Source: Bacteroidia bacterium (lineage in GTDB: Bacteria; Bacteroidota; Bacteroidia; AKYH767-A; OLB10). Taken from it: a stretch of DNA of 64,000 bases. Where the stretch lies: positions 620,001-684,000 of the forward strand of contig JBAOIA010000011.1 of NCBI GenBank assembly GCA_037045145.1, given 5' to 3'. Position 1 is the first letter of the stretch, and every line of letters begins with the position of its first letter. The notes under the pieces are model-generated. The model made no database searches, was not told the origin of the DNA, and saw nothing but the letters and a program-made list of their open reading frames with translations. The position numbers and the translations under genes are program-made. Below are positions 34,155 through 43,233 of the stretch, piece after piece.

Positions 34155-36392
34155 ATGCACCTTTGTTGCCACACCTGCTTTTCTTTTAAGTACGGCATTT
34201 TCGACCCGGAAGTGCTGCTGCAAACAGCTGCACAAAAAGGCTTAGGCTCCTTGGCTATTACTGACATCAACAATACATCAGGCGTTGCTGATTTTTTTCG
34301 TATGGCTTCGCACTATAACATTCATCCTGTTGCCGGCATTGATTTCAGAAATGGCATGAATCAAGTATTTACCGGTATTGCCCGAAACAACGAAGGCTTT
34401 CATGAGTTGAACCGCTTTTTAACGCATCATTTAAACTCCGGTGAGCCTTTTCCGCAGCGTGCTCCTGCTTTTGAAAATGTGTTTGTAGTTTACTCCTGCT
34501 CACAATGGTCAACTGCTGACGAAAGCAATCAGCTCCTCAGTCATGAATTTATTGGAATACGACCGGAAGATTTGCTGCGGTTTGATTTTTCGTCAAAACA
34601 AAAAAACCTACATCAGTCAGTGGCTTTTGCTCCTGCTACATTTCGCCACAAAACAGACTTTAACACACACCGGCTGCTGCGGGCTATTGCCAACAATACC
34701 TTGCTGAGTAAGTTGCCTCAGACAGAACAGGCACCACAGCAGGAGGTAATGTATTCGGCTGACGAGATGCAACATATTTACAGGCACTACCCTCAGTTGC
34801 TTGCCAGGGCATCACAGCTTTTGGAACAATGTTATATTGATTTTGAATTTGGAAAAAACAAAAACAAAAAATATTTTTTGGGCAGTGCCAAACGTGATCA
34901 TCACAAACTGATGAGCCTTTGTTATGAGGGCTTAAGTTATCGCTACCCAAATACTGACGACACCATTATTGACCGTTTTGAAAAAGAGATTCAGATGATT
35001 GGCGAGCTGGGTTATTCGTCCTACTTTCTCATCAATCACGACATTGTGCGCTATGCACAAAGCAAAAACTATTTTTATGTAGGTCGTGGCAGTGGTGCCA
35101 ACAGCATGGTAGCCTACCTGCTGCGCATTACCGATGTTGACCCCATAGACCTCGACTTGTACTTCGAGCGGTTTATCAATCCGCAGCGCACCAGCCCTCC
35201 CGACTTCGACATTGATTTCAGCTGGAACGAACGCGATGATGTGATTGACTACATCTTTAACCGCAGCACTTTTGGCAGAGAGCATGTTGCCTTGCTGGCT
35301 ACCTACAGCACCTTTCAGCGCGATGCAGCCATACGCGAGCTGGGAAAAGTTTTTGGGTTGCCCAAGGCAGAGATAGATTCTTTTTTTGAGCATGGCAATG
35401 AAAAAAAAGACCCTATCAGCCGTTTGGTTTTGCAGTATGCACAGCGCATCATAGACCTGCCTGCACACCTGAGCATTCATGCAGGAGGTATTCTCATCTC
35501 AGAAAAACCAATGACATATTACACTGCTTTAGACAATCCGCCCAAAGGATTTCCGCTTACACAGTTCAGCATGCTCGAAGCTGAAGATCTAGGCCTTTAT
35601 AAATTTGATATCCTGTCGCAGCGTGGACTGGGAAAAGTAAAAGATGCTGTAATCATCATAGAGCAAAACCAAAAAATCAAAGTGGATATACACAACATCA
35701 AACGGTTTAAGGAAGATGAGGCTGTGAGACATAATCTTGAACAGGCAAACCTGATGGGATGTTTTTATGTGGAAAGCCCTGCCATGCGTATGTTGCTAAA
35801 GAAGCTAAAAGCAAAAACATATCTCGACTTAGTGGCCGCCAGTTCGATCATTCGTCCCGGGGTGGCACAAAGCGGCATGATGCGCGAATACATTATGCGG
35901 TTTCATGACATAAGCCGCAGAACCTACATACATCCGATGATGGAGGAGTTGATGCGCGAAACTTTTGGTGTGATGGTTTATCAGGAAGATGTGATTAAGG
36001 TAGCACATTATTTTGCAGGACTTACACTTACTGAGGCCGACATGCTGCGCAGAGGTATGAGTGGCAAATACCGTGGCCGTGCAGAGTTTGAGAAAGTGAA
36101 AGATGCTTTTTTTAAAGGCTGCGCACAAAAGGGACATGCGCCCGGCACTACTGCTGAGGTGTGGCGGCAGATTGAATCGTTTGCCGGATATGCCTTCAGC
36201 AAGGGGCACTCTGCCTCTTATGCCGTAGAGAGCTATCAGTGTATGTTTTTAAAGACGTATTTTCCACTTGAGTATATGGTGGCATGTATCAACAACGGTG
36301 GAGGGTTTTACGCAGCTGAGTTTTATGTGCATGAGGCCCGCCTGAACGGAGGCATTATTCTTGGCACCCGATGTAAACCACAGTGCTTATGA
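34155..36392 (+). CDS. dnaE: DNA polymerase III alpha-type (DnaE, error-prone class), N-terminal part of a frameshifted gene
   Basis: 745 residues in frame, ending prematurely after CINNGGGFYAAEFYVHEARL. Contains a degenerate PHP domain (H-L-C-C-H start, ITDINN where active domains have DH), the polymerase palm with Asp triad start PPDFDIDFSW, and the fingers (YSKGHSASYAVESYQ-like region read as FSKGHSASYAVESY). The frame must shift +1 near 36352-36366 to continue. The full gene would be about 992 residues, the size of DnaE proteins paired with DinB in translesion cassettes. Probably accessory, not the replicative enzyme. Confidence 0.85.
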   Translation: MHLCCHTCFSFKYGIFDPEVLLQTAAQKGLGSLAITDINNTSGVADFFRMASHYNIHPVAGIDFRNGMNQVFTGIARNNEGFHELNRFLTHHLNSGEPFPQRAPAFENVFVVYSCSQWSTADESNQLLSHEFIGIRPEDLLRFDFSSKQKNLHQSVAFAPATFRHKTDFNTHRLLRAIANNTLLSKLPQTEQAPQQEVMYSADEMQHIYRHYPQLLARASQLLEQCYIDFEFGKNKNKKYFLGSAKRDHHKLMSLCYEGLSYRYPNTDDTIIDRFEKEIQMIGELGYSSYFLINHDIVRYAQSKNYFYVGRGSGANSMVAYLLRITDVDPIDLDLYFERFINPQRTSPPDFDIDFSWNERDDVIDYIFNRSTFGREHVALLATYSTFQRDAAIRELGKVFGLPKAEIDSFFEHGNEKKDPISRLVLQYAQRIIDLPAHLSIHAGGILISEKPMTYYTALDNPPKGFPLTQFSMLEAEDLGLYKFDILSQRGLGKVKDAVIIIEQNQKIKVDIHNIKRFKEDEAVRHNLEQANLMGCFYVESPAMRMLLKKLKAKTYLDLVAASSIIRPGVAQSGMMREYIMRFHDISRRTYIHPMMEELMRETFGVMVYQEDVIKVAHYFAGLTLTEADMLRRGMSGKYRGRAEFEKVKDAFFKGCAQKGHAPGTTAEVWRQIESFAGYAFSKGHSASYAVESYQCMFLKTYFPLEYMVACINNGGGFYAAEFYVHEARLNGGIILGTRCKPQCL

Positions 36393-37134
36393 AACCACCA
36401 TCAGCGGAAAAAATATTTATCTCGGATTTCATTTGGTGGGTGAGCTGGAAACAAAAACCGTTGAAAATATTTTGAAGGCAAGAACACAGGAAGGCTCTTT
36501 TACTTCGCTGGCAGGTTTTATGCAACGGGTAGAAATTTCATTGGAGCAGTTGCGGCTGCTCATACGCATAAATGCTTTACGTTTTACGGGCAGAACCAAG
36601 CAGCAATTGCTATGGGACATTCACGAAATTATTGGTCATGAGAAAAAAACCTGTACGGCAAGGCAATTATTTGAAGCCGAACAACAGCACTTTACACTAC
36701 CCGAACTTCATAGCAGCCAAACAGACGACACCTGGGATGAAATAGAAATGCTGGGCTTTCCGTTATGCTCGCCATTTGAGTTGCTCACGGCAGAGCCGCT
36801 CCTATGCAATGAAATAAATTTTGTTGCACTGGCTTCGGAGTTGCCGCAGCATTGTGGCAGAACCGTTGCTATTGCAGGTTATTTTGTGACACGCAAACCC
36901 ACACGCACCAAGCATGGACAGCCCATGGCGTTTGGTACTTTTTTAGACCACAACGGACAGTGGATTGACACCACACACTTTCCTAACGTAGTGAAGCAAT
37001 ATCCTTTTCGCGGAAAGGGTTGCTACCGCATCACCGGAAAGGTGGTGCAGGAGTTTGGTTTTTACAGCATAGATGTCACCTCCCTGAGTTTGTTGCCCTA
37101 CAAAATAAGGTTTGCCGATGCTGTCGGCAATTGA
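36361..37134 (+). CDS. dnaE: DnaE C-terminal part in shifted frame
   Basis: 257 residues. It begins in the family motif APDVNHSAYETTISGKNIYL, which should directly follow GGII- in the previous frame; one extra base in the stretch ATTCTTGGCACC breaks the fusion. It holds the helix-hairpin-helix region (FTSLAGFMQRVEISLEQLRLLI) and an OB-fold (GRTVAIAGYFVTRKPTRTKHGQPMAF). The first codon given is TTG, so separate translation is unlikely. The stop codon lies at the edge of an IS3-like remnant, so the extreme C-terminus may be altered. Confidence 0.8.
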   Translation: MAPDVNHSAYETTISGKNIYLGFHLVGELETKTVENILKARTQEGSFTSLAGFMQRVEISLEQLRLLIRINALRFTGRTKQQLLWDIHEIIGHEKKTCTARQLFEAEQQHFTLPELHSSQTDDTWDEIEMLGFPLCSPFELLTAEPLLCNEINFVALASELPQHCGRTVAIAGYFVTRKPTRTKHGQPMAFGTFLDHNGQWIDTTHFPNVVKQYPFRGKGCYRITGKVVQEFGFYSIDVTSLSLLPYKIRFADAVGN

Positions 37135-37278
37135 CCCCTAGAGTTCCCATCTTTGTGTGGACAAAAAAGATAAGCCCCTGTAGATTAATTTTAACGCATG
37201 AAAAGAGAAAGAACAACTTACAGCCGGGAGCTTAGAATCAAAGCTGTAGAACTAAGTGGAATTCCAAACCTCTTCTGA
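37131..37278 (+). mobile_element. IS3-like element remnant (left end and transposase OrfA N-terminus)
   Basis: After the dnaE stop, TTGACCCCTAGAGTTCCCAT resembles an IS terminus. An ORF at 37198-37278 reads MKRERTTYSRELRIKAVELS, the typical N-terminus of IS3-group OrfA (HTH start), then goes GIPNLF and stops. The remaining transposase and the right end are absent, so the element is dead. Confidence 0.6.
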
Positions 37279-37504
37279 ATTGATATGTAGGCTTAGATTT
37301 ACAGTGATAAAATAAAACCTTTGTTACCGAACCAAATTTATTTTGTTACTGACAGGCAATAGTTTAACAGCGTGTTTTTGCACATTACGATGGTTTTGAA
37401 AATGTGCAGTATGCTGAAAAACAGAGATATATACCATGCCTTAGGTTTGTTAAAAACCTTTATATTTGCCGCTCTTAAAAAAATACCGAAAAAATCAATT
37501 ATTC
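37279..37504. other. Non-coding gap before secDF
   Basis: No ORF with family support. It holds the secDF promoter and AT-rich sequence. Confidence 0.5.
37461..37468 (+). promoter_or_regulatory. -7 box for secDF (TATATTTG)
   Basis: Exact TAnnTTTG, 36 bases before ATG 37505. It lies so that the longer in-frame start at 37466 would be excluded. Confidence 0.6.
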
Positions 37505-40500
37505 ATGCAAAGTAAAGGCGCAATTAAATTTTTAGCCATTCTGGTATCCATCATCTGTCTGTTTCAGTTGTCGTTTACCATAGTAACAAACCGTATTGAA
37601 AGCAAGGCACATGAGGCAACTAATGGCAACCCCGAAGCATACAAAGCCTATATTGACTCTATCAGTCAGTTAACAGCTTATAATCTTGGCTTTAAAAAAT
37701 ACACCTATCAGGAATGTAAGGAACGTGAAATCAACCTGGGTCTTGACCTAAAGGGAGGTATGAACGTAACGATGGAAGTGAGCGTTACTGACCTGATTCG
37801 CAACATGGCCAACAACCCTAACGATCCAATGCTGGTAAAAGCTTTAGATGATGCACATCAGGCTCAGCGAACCAGTCAGAAAGGTTTGGTGCAACTGTTT
37901 GGTGAAGCTTTTGAGCGTAACAATCCGGGAGCCAAACTTGCTGCACTATACAGCACTATGGATTTGCAGAACAGAGTAAACTTCAACTCTACAAATGCCG
38001 AAGTAGTTAAAGTTATACAATCAGAAGCTGATGCTGCCATCAGTCGCACCTACAATATTCTTCGCACACGTATTGATAAATTCGGTGTAACACAACCCAA
38101 CATTCAGCAATTGGGTGGCGGTCGTATATTGATTGAACTACCAGGAGTAAAAGAGCCTGATCGTGTGCGTAAACTGCTACAAGGAACTGCACAGCTTGAG
38201 TTTTGGGAAACCTATGATAATGCAGAAATATTTCCACAGTTAGAAGCAGTAAATAAGAAACTTGCTGCACTTGAAACACCTGTACCAACAGATTCTACTG
38301 CAAAATCAGATACAACTGTTGCTGCTACCGGTGATTCTTTAACTGCCGCTGCAGATACCGGTGCAATGAAAAAACCTGCACTACTCAGCAAATTAGAGAG
38401 CGATACAGCTGCTGCAAAAGACACTTCTTCCAGTGCACAGTTTGCAAAATTCTCTAAAGAGAACCCATTGTTTGCACTGCTTACTCCGGCAATTTTTACC
38501 AATGCACAAAACCAAAGCGAATACCGCAAAGGTCCGGTAGTAGGTTATGCTGCTATTAAAGACACCGGTAAGCTGCGTGAAATTCTGGAACGCCCCGAAA
38601 TAAAAAATATTCTTCCACGCGATTTGCGTTTGTTATGGACAGCCAAGCCACCTACAAAAGAATCTAAGTTTTTAGAGTTAGTTGCCATTAAAGTAAAAAG
38701 CCGCGATGGCAAAGCACCAATGGACGGCTCTGTAATTACAGATGCCCGACAGGATTTTGGACAGTTTAACAGCTCACCGGAAATTTCTATGTCAATGAAT
38801 CCTGAAGGTGCTAAGACCTGGAAAAGACTTACAGGCGAAAACGTTGGAAAGAGTATTGCTATTGTTCTTGATAATTATGTTTATTCTTTCCCGAATGTAC
38901 AGGGAGAAATTGCAGGTGGTCGTTCTTCCATCACCGGAAACTTCGAAATCTCAGAAGCACAGGATTTGGCTAACATTCTAAAGGCAGGTAAACTTCCTGC
39001 TCCGGCACGAATTGTTGAAGAAGCCATTGTGGGTCCATCACTTGGTGAAGAGGCTATCCAAAACAGTTGGATGTCTTTTGCCGGTGCATTTGTAGTGATT
39101 CTGTTGTTTATGGGATTCTATTATATGCGTGCAGGTTGGGTAGCCAACATTGCATTGTTTGCCAACATTTTCTTTATCATGGGAGTGCTTGCATCGTTAG
39201 GTGCTGTTCTTACACTTCCGGGTATTGCGGGTATCGTCCTCACCATAGGTCTTTCTGTGGATGCCAACATTCTTATTTTTGAGCGTGTACGCGAAGAGTT
39301 AAAAGCAGGTAAAGGAATAAGGCTTGCTGTTTCTGATGGTTTTAAACATGCCATGCCTTCCATCCTTGACTCAAACATCACATTGCTCATTTTGGGTATA
39401 GTACTTTATATATTCGGTTCTGGACCGGTGCAAGGATTTGCTACTACATTGGTAATAGGTGTACTCACATCATTATTTTCTGCGGTGTTGCTTTCAAGAC
39501 TCATTTTTGAAGGGATGCTTGATAAAAACAAGCCTATTTCTTTCGGTAATGAGTTCTCTAATAATATTTACAAAAACATTCACTTCAACTTTGTTGACAA
39601 CAGAAAGAAATATTATATCCTATCCTCAATTGTCATCATTGCAGGTATCGTTTCTTTCGCAATAAAAGGATTGAATTACGGTGTTGATTTTGAAGGTGGA
39701 CGCACCTACACCATTCAGATGGATAAAAGTCTTTCTACAGAAGACATCAGAATGGCATTGGAGCCTCAGTTGGTTGAAGCACCTGAAGTAAAATCAGTAG
39801 GTACTACAGATCGTTTTAAAATTACAACAGCCTATCTTATTCACGATACAGCATCCAATGTGGAGAATGTTATCGTTGACAAACTTTATAAAGGGTTGAC
39901 ACCACTTTATGGAACAGCACCTGATTTTGAAACTTTCAAAACAAAAAATATTATTTCATCTCAAAAAGTAGGACCAACTATTGCAGATGATATAAAGCAA
40001 AGCGCAGTTTGGGCTGTTTTGATTTCATGTGCCCTGATGTTCGTTTACATCTTTATCCGATTCAAAAAATGGCAATATGGACTTGGTGCTGTGGTTGCAT
40101 TGTTCCATGATGTGTTAATTGTATTGTCATTCTTTACATTGCTCTCAGGTATTATTCCTGTAGCACTTGAAATAGATCAGCACTTTATTGCAGCTATCCT
40201 GACGGTAATGGGTTACACAATGACAGAGTCTGTAGTTGTATTTGACCGTATCCGCGAATATCTCGGACATCATCATACTGCCGATGATAAGCAAATTATT
40301 AACGAAGCATTGAATGCCACCTTAAGCCGAACCATCAACACTACATTAACTGTTTTCTTTGTATTGATTGTAATCTTTATTTTCGGTGGAGAAGTAATAC
40401 GCAGCTTCATTTTTGCACTTCTCATCGGACGTATCATCGGAACTTATTCTTCACTCTGTATTTCAACACCAATTGTAATTGACCTTGGTGGAAATGCACA

Positions 40501-40522
40501 TGAAGGGGTAGCGAAAAAATAA
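37505..40522 (+). CDS. secDF: Protein translocase subunit SecDF (fused)
   Basis: About 1005 residues from MQSKGAIKFLAILVS. SecD half: LGLDLKGGMNVTMEV, a periplasmic P1 domain with a Bacteroidota-type low-complexity insert (~residues 270-320, T/A/D-rich), then SecD TM motifs (GLSVDANILIFERVREEL). SecF half from about 700: YGVDFEGGRTYTIQM and TMTESVVVFDRIREYL. The fused RND-type protein uses proton motive force to complete Sec export. Single gene with its own promoter and terminator. Confidence 0.96.
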   Translation: MQSKGAIKFLAILVSIICLFQLSFTIVTNRIESKAHEATNGNPEAYKAYIDSISQLTAYNLGFKKYTYQECKEREINLGLDLKGGMNVTMEVSVTDLIRNMANNPNDPMLVKALDDAHQAQRTSQKGLVQLFGEAFERNNPGAKLAALYSTMDLQNRVNFNSTNAEVVKVIQSEADAAISRTYNILRTRIDKFGVTQPNIQQLGGGRILIELPGVKEPDRVRKLLQGTAQLEFWETYDNAEIFPQLEAVNKKLAALETPVPTDSTAKSDTTVAATGDSLTAAADTGAMKKPALLSKLESDTAAAKDTSSSAQFAKFSKENPLFALLTPAIFTNAQNQSEYRKGPVVGYAAIKDTGKLREILERPEIKNILPRDLRLLWTAKPPTKESKFLELVAIKVKSRDGKAPMDGSVITDARQDFGQFNSSPEISMSMNPEGAKTWKRLTGENVGKSIAIVLDNYVYSFPNVQGEIAGGRSSITGNFEISEAQDLANILKAGKLPAPARIVEEAIVGPSLGEEAIQNSWMSFAGAFVVILLFMGFYYMRAGWVANIALFANIFFIMGVLASLGAVLTLPGIAGIVLTIGLSVDANILIFERVREELKAGKGIRLAVSDGFKHAMPSILDSNITLLILGIVLYIFGSGPVQGFATTLVIGVLTSLFSAVLLSRLIFEGMLDKNKPISFGNEFSNNIYKNIHFNFVDNRKKYYILSSIVIIAGIVSFAIKGLNYGVDFEGGRTYTIQMDKSLSTEDIRMALEPQLVEAPEVKSVGTTDRFKITTAYLIHDTASNVENVIVDKLYKGLTPLYGTAPDFETFKTKNIISSQKVGPTIADDIKQSAVWAVLISCALMFVYIFIRFKKWQYGLGAVVALFHDVLIVLSFFTLLSGIIPVALEIDQHFIAAILTVMGYTMTESVVVFDRIREYLGHHHTADDKQIINEALNATLSRTINTTLTVFFVLIVIFIFGGEVIRSFIFALLIGRIIGTYSSLCISTPIVIDLGGNAHEGVAKK

Positions 40523-40544
40523 TTTCTTAGAATAATTTAACTGG

Positions 40545-40577
40545 AAATGGCTGTCTAGAAAGGACAGCCATTTTTAT
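40545..40577 (+). terminator. Terminator after secDF
   Basis: 11-bp perfect stem AAATGGCTGTC/GACAGCCATTT, 7-base loop, T run. It may also stop the convergent permease gene. Confidence 0.85.
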
Positions 40578-40701
40578 TTCTTTTTAGGAATAATGATCGT
40601 TTCAATTAGAATGTATCTTGTTATTAAAATACGCGATTGTTTTTCTTGTGGGAATAAAAATACCGGTAGTTTAACAGTGTCATTTTTTTTAGTTAACCAT
40701 T

Positions 40702-41934
40702 CTACACCTTTCCGGTTTCGGAATATTGCTTTTTTACCAAGTGTGTCGCAATAAAATAGGAAGCAAGTGCACCTATGCAAAATACTACTAAAAAGACGCT
40801 GATAAAATCGGTAACTTGCATTTGAACCGGATAGGCTTCCACAACAAACGAATCGGCATTACCTAATTTGATGAGATGAAAATGTTGTTGCATAAAACAA
40901 ATGATGCCACCGGCAAACAAACCGCCAACCACACCCACAAGGGTAATTAAAATGCCCTCCATGAAAAATATTTTTTTAACCATTGTGAAACCGGCACCCA
41001 AATTTTTAAGAATAATAATATCTTTCTTTTTCTCTATCACAAGCATGGTTAGTGTTCCCAGAATATTAAAAATTCCGATGACCATAATAAAAGAGAGAAT
41101 AAGAAAAACAGCCCATTTCTCTGAACTCAGAATTTTGTATAGAAACTCATGTTGTTGAACACGGTTCTTAACAGAAAAGTCATTTCCGGTAATTTCCTTT
41201 ATTTTCTGAATTATGGCAGCTTCATCAACACCGGGTTTGAGCATAATCTCCATTGCTGATGCTTTCCCTTCTGCATCAATAAACTCCTGAACAAAAGACC
41301 TTGGTGCTAAAATATATTTAGAATCAAAATCCTGTTGAATGGCAAAAATTCCACCAACGGTAATGTTCATCTGTCTTAATGAATTTTCAACGTCACTTGG
41401 TGAAGTAAAATTTTTGTCAGGGAGATAAAGCATCAGAGGCTCATTGGTCGTGTTCATGTTTACAGAGAGTGCATAGGCAACACCACTTCCAATAATGGCA
41501 AAGTTGCGTTCACCGCTTTTCAGAATCGGCAAACCGGTAATCACGGCTTTGCTAAGTCCGTTTTTTTTCATCAGCTCGCTGTCCATGCCTTTTAATGTAA
41601 CAATGTCTTGTTTTTCTCCATATCGGGCAAGGCAGTTTTCCTCTATGGTAAAAGCGGCATACTGAATTCCGTTTATTGCATTAATCGTTTCAAGATTAAT
41701 GGCGTCTGTATTAAAAGTTTTTCCTTTTACAGCTGTAATTTTAATGTCAGGGTCGAAGGTGTCGTAAAGTGAAATTACCAGATTACCAAATCCGTTGAAT
41801 ACACTTAATACCACAATCAATGCCATAGTGCCTGTAAACACACCGGCAATAGAAACCAGACTAACCAAATTGACAATGTTATGCGATTTCTTGCCTATGA
41901 GGTAACGCGATGCTATTTTGATAATCAGATTCAT
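40702..41934 (-). CDS. FtsX-like ABC permease, LolC/LolE type
   Basis: 410 residues: an N-terminal helix after IASRYLIGKKSHNIVNLVSLVSIAGVFTGTMALIVVLSVFNGF (the LolCE signature region), a periplasmic MacB-like core domain, then three TM helices (FIMVIGIFNILGTLTMLVIEKKKDIIILKNLGA). Likely the permease of a lipoprotein-releasing or similar envelope ABC exporter; the ATPase is not adjacent. Convergent with secDF. Confidence 0.87.
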   Translation of the reverse strand: MNLIIKIASRYLIGKKSHNIVNLVSLVSIAGVFTGTMALIVVLSVFNGFGNLVISLYDTFDPDIKITAVKGKTFNTDAINLETINAINGIQYAAFTIEENCLARYGEKQDIVTLKGMDSELMKKNGLSKAVITGLPILKSGERNFAIIGSGVAYALSVNMNTTNEPLMLYLPDKNFTSPSDVENSLRQMNITVGGIFAIQQDFDSKYILAPRSFVQEFIDAEGKASAMEIMLKPGVDEAAIIQKIKEITGNDFSVKNRVQQHEFLYKILSSEKWAVFLILSFIMVIGIFNILGTLTMLVIEKKKDIIILKNLGAGFTMVKKIFFMEGILITLVGVVGGLFAGGIICFMQQHFHLIKLGNADSFVVEAYPVQMQVTDFISVFLVVFCIGALASYFIATHLVKKQYSETGKV

Positions 41935-42075
41935 GCTTGTGGGCTAAAGTCAGCAAGTTTAATCACTTTTACAACAACGATTTAAATTTGTCTGTACTTT
42001 TTAAAACCTTAGCATTGTGTTAATAGGCTATAACAAGGCTAAATAGTATCTTCGCTGCCTCAAATTTGTAATGTG

Positions 42076-43203
42076 ATGAAAAAACTCCACATGGTTGACC
42101 TGATTAGTCAATATCAAAAAATAAAACCTGAAGTTGATAAAGCTATTTCTGACACAGTTACTTCATCGGCCTACATAAACGGACCTGAGGTTAAAGCTTT
42201 TCAGGCAGAGCTGGAAAAATATTTGAGTGTAGGTCATGTAATAAATTGTGCAAATGGAACAGATGCTTTGCAGATAGCCATGATGGCACTCAATCTTCAA
42301 CCCGGTGATGAAGTGATAACAGCAAGTTTTACTTATGTGGCTACGGCAGAAGTAATAGCATTACTAAAATTAAAACCTGTTTTAGTGGAAGTTATTCCCG
42401 GTACATTCTCAATAGATCCGGCAGCTATCGAAAAAGCCATCACACCAAAAACAAAAGCAATTGTTCCGGTGCATTTATTTGGTCAATGTGCCGATATGGA
42501 ACCCATTATGAAAATTGCTGCTAAGCACAAGCTTTACGTAATTGAAGATGTGGCACAAGCCATTGGTGCAGATTACACTTTCTCTGATGGCAGAAAACAA
42601 AAAGCCGGTACAATAGGAACCATTGGCTGCACTTCATTTTTTCCGAGTAAAAATTTAGGTTGTATGGGCGATGGCGGAGCACTTTTTACCAATGATGATA
42701 CTCTGGCAAAGAAAATAAGAATGATTGCTAACCATGGTCAGTCTGTTCAGTATGTACATGATGAAATTGGTGTAAATTCAAGACTTGACAGTATTCAGGC
42801 AGCAATTTTAAGAGTAAAATTAAAACATCTTGACAGTTATGCTGCCGCACGACAAAAAGCAGCAGCATATTATGATAAGGCATTTAATGGCAATTCAAAA
42901 ATAACAACACCCGAAAGAAGTAAAAACTCTACTCACGTTTTTCATCAATATACCTTGGTGCTTAATGGCGTTAACCGTGATGAGTTAAGGCAATATCTGG
43001 CAGAGAAGGAAATTCCGGCCATGATTTATTATCCTATTCCATTGCATATGCAAAAGGCTTATAAAGATGAACGTTATAAAGAAGGACAGTTTCCGGTAAC
43101 AGAAAAACTTTGTGCTAATGTATTGTCATTACCAATGCATACGGAATTAGATGAAGAGCAATTGGAATATATTACGCGAGCAGTACTTGAATTTTGTAAA
43201 TAG
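42076..43203 (+). CDS. DegT/DnrJ/EryC1/StrS family sugar aminotransferase
   Basis: The start is at ATG 42076; the in-frame codon at 42073 is a GTG. 375 residues. The PLP lysine is Lys192 in SFFPSKNLGCMGDGG, preceded by IEDVAQAIGA. The family transaminates nucleotide-linked keto-sugars for surface polysaccharide. It is first of three genes with UDP-glucose dehydrogenase and UDP-glucuronate decarboxylase; UDP-linked sugar substrates are therefore likely. Confidence 0.9.
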   Translation: MKKLHMVDLISQYQKIKPEVDKAISDTVTSSAYINGPEVKAFQAELEKYLSVGHVINCANGTDALQIAMMALNLQPGDEVITASFTYVATAEVIALLKLKPVLVEVIPGTFSIDPAAIEKAITPKTKAIVPVHLFGQCADMEPIMKIAAKHKLYVIEDVAQAIGADYTFSDGRKQKAGTIGTIGCTSFFPSKNLGCMGDGGALFTNDDTLAKKIRMIANHGQSVQYVHDEIGVNSRLDSIQAAILRVKLKHLDSYAAARQKAAAYYDKAFNGNSKITTPERSKNSTHVFHQYTLVLNGVNRDELRQYLAEKEIPAMIYYPIPLHMQKAYKDERYKEGQFPVTEKLCANVLSLPMHTELDEEQLEYITRAVLEFCK

Positions 43204-43233
43204 AAAATAGTTTTATCCGAATAGAATTTTAAT

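Noticed and set aside
34932..35480. 182-codon antisense ORF inside dnaE
   Set aside because: A shadow of the G+C-rich polymerase gene; no family motif, and dnaE is well supported on the other strand.
40574..40780. 68-codon minus-strand ORF after the LolC/E-type permease
   Set aside because: Half of it overlaps the permease in another frame, its end runs into the secDF terminator, and the sequence has no recognisable family.
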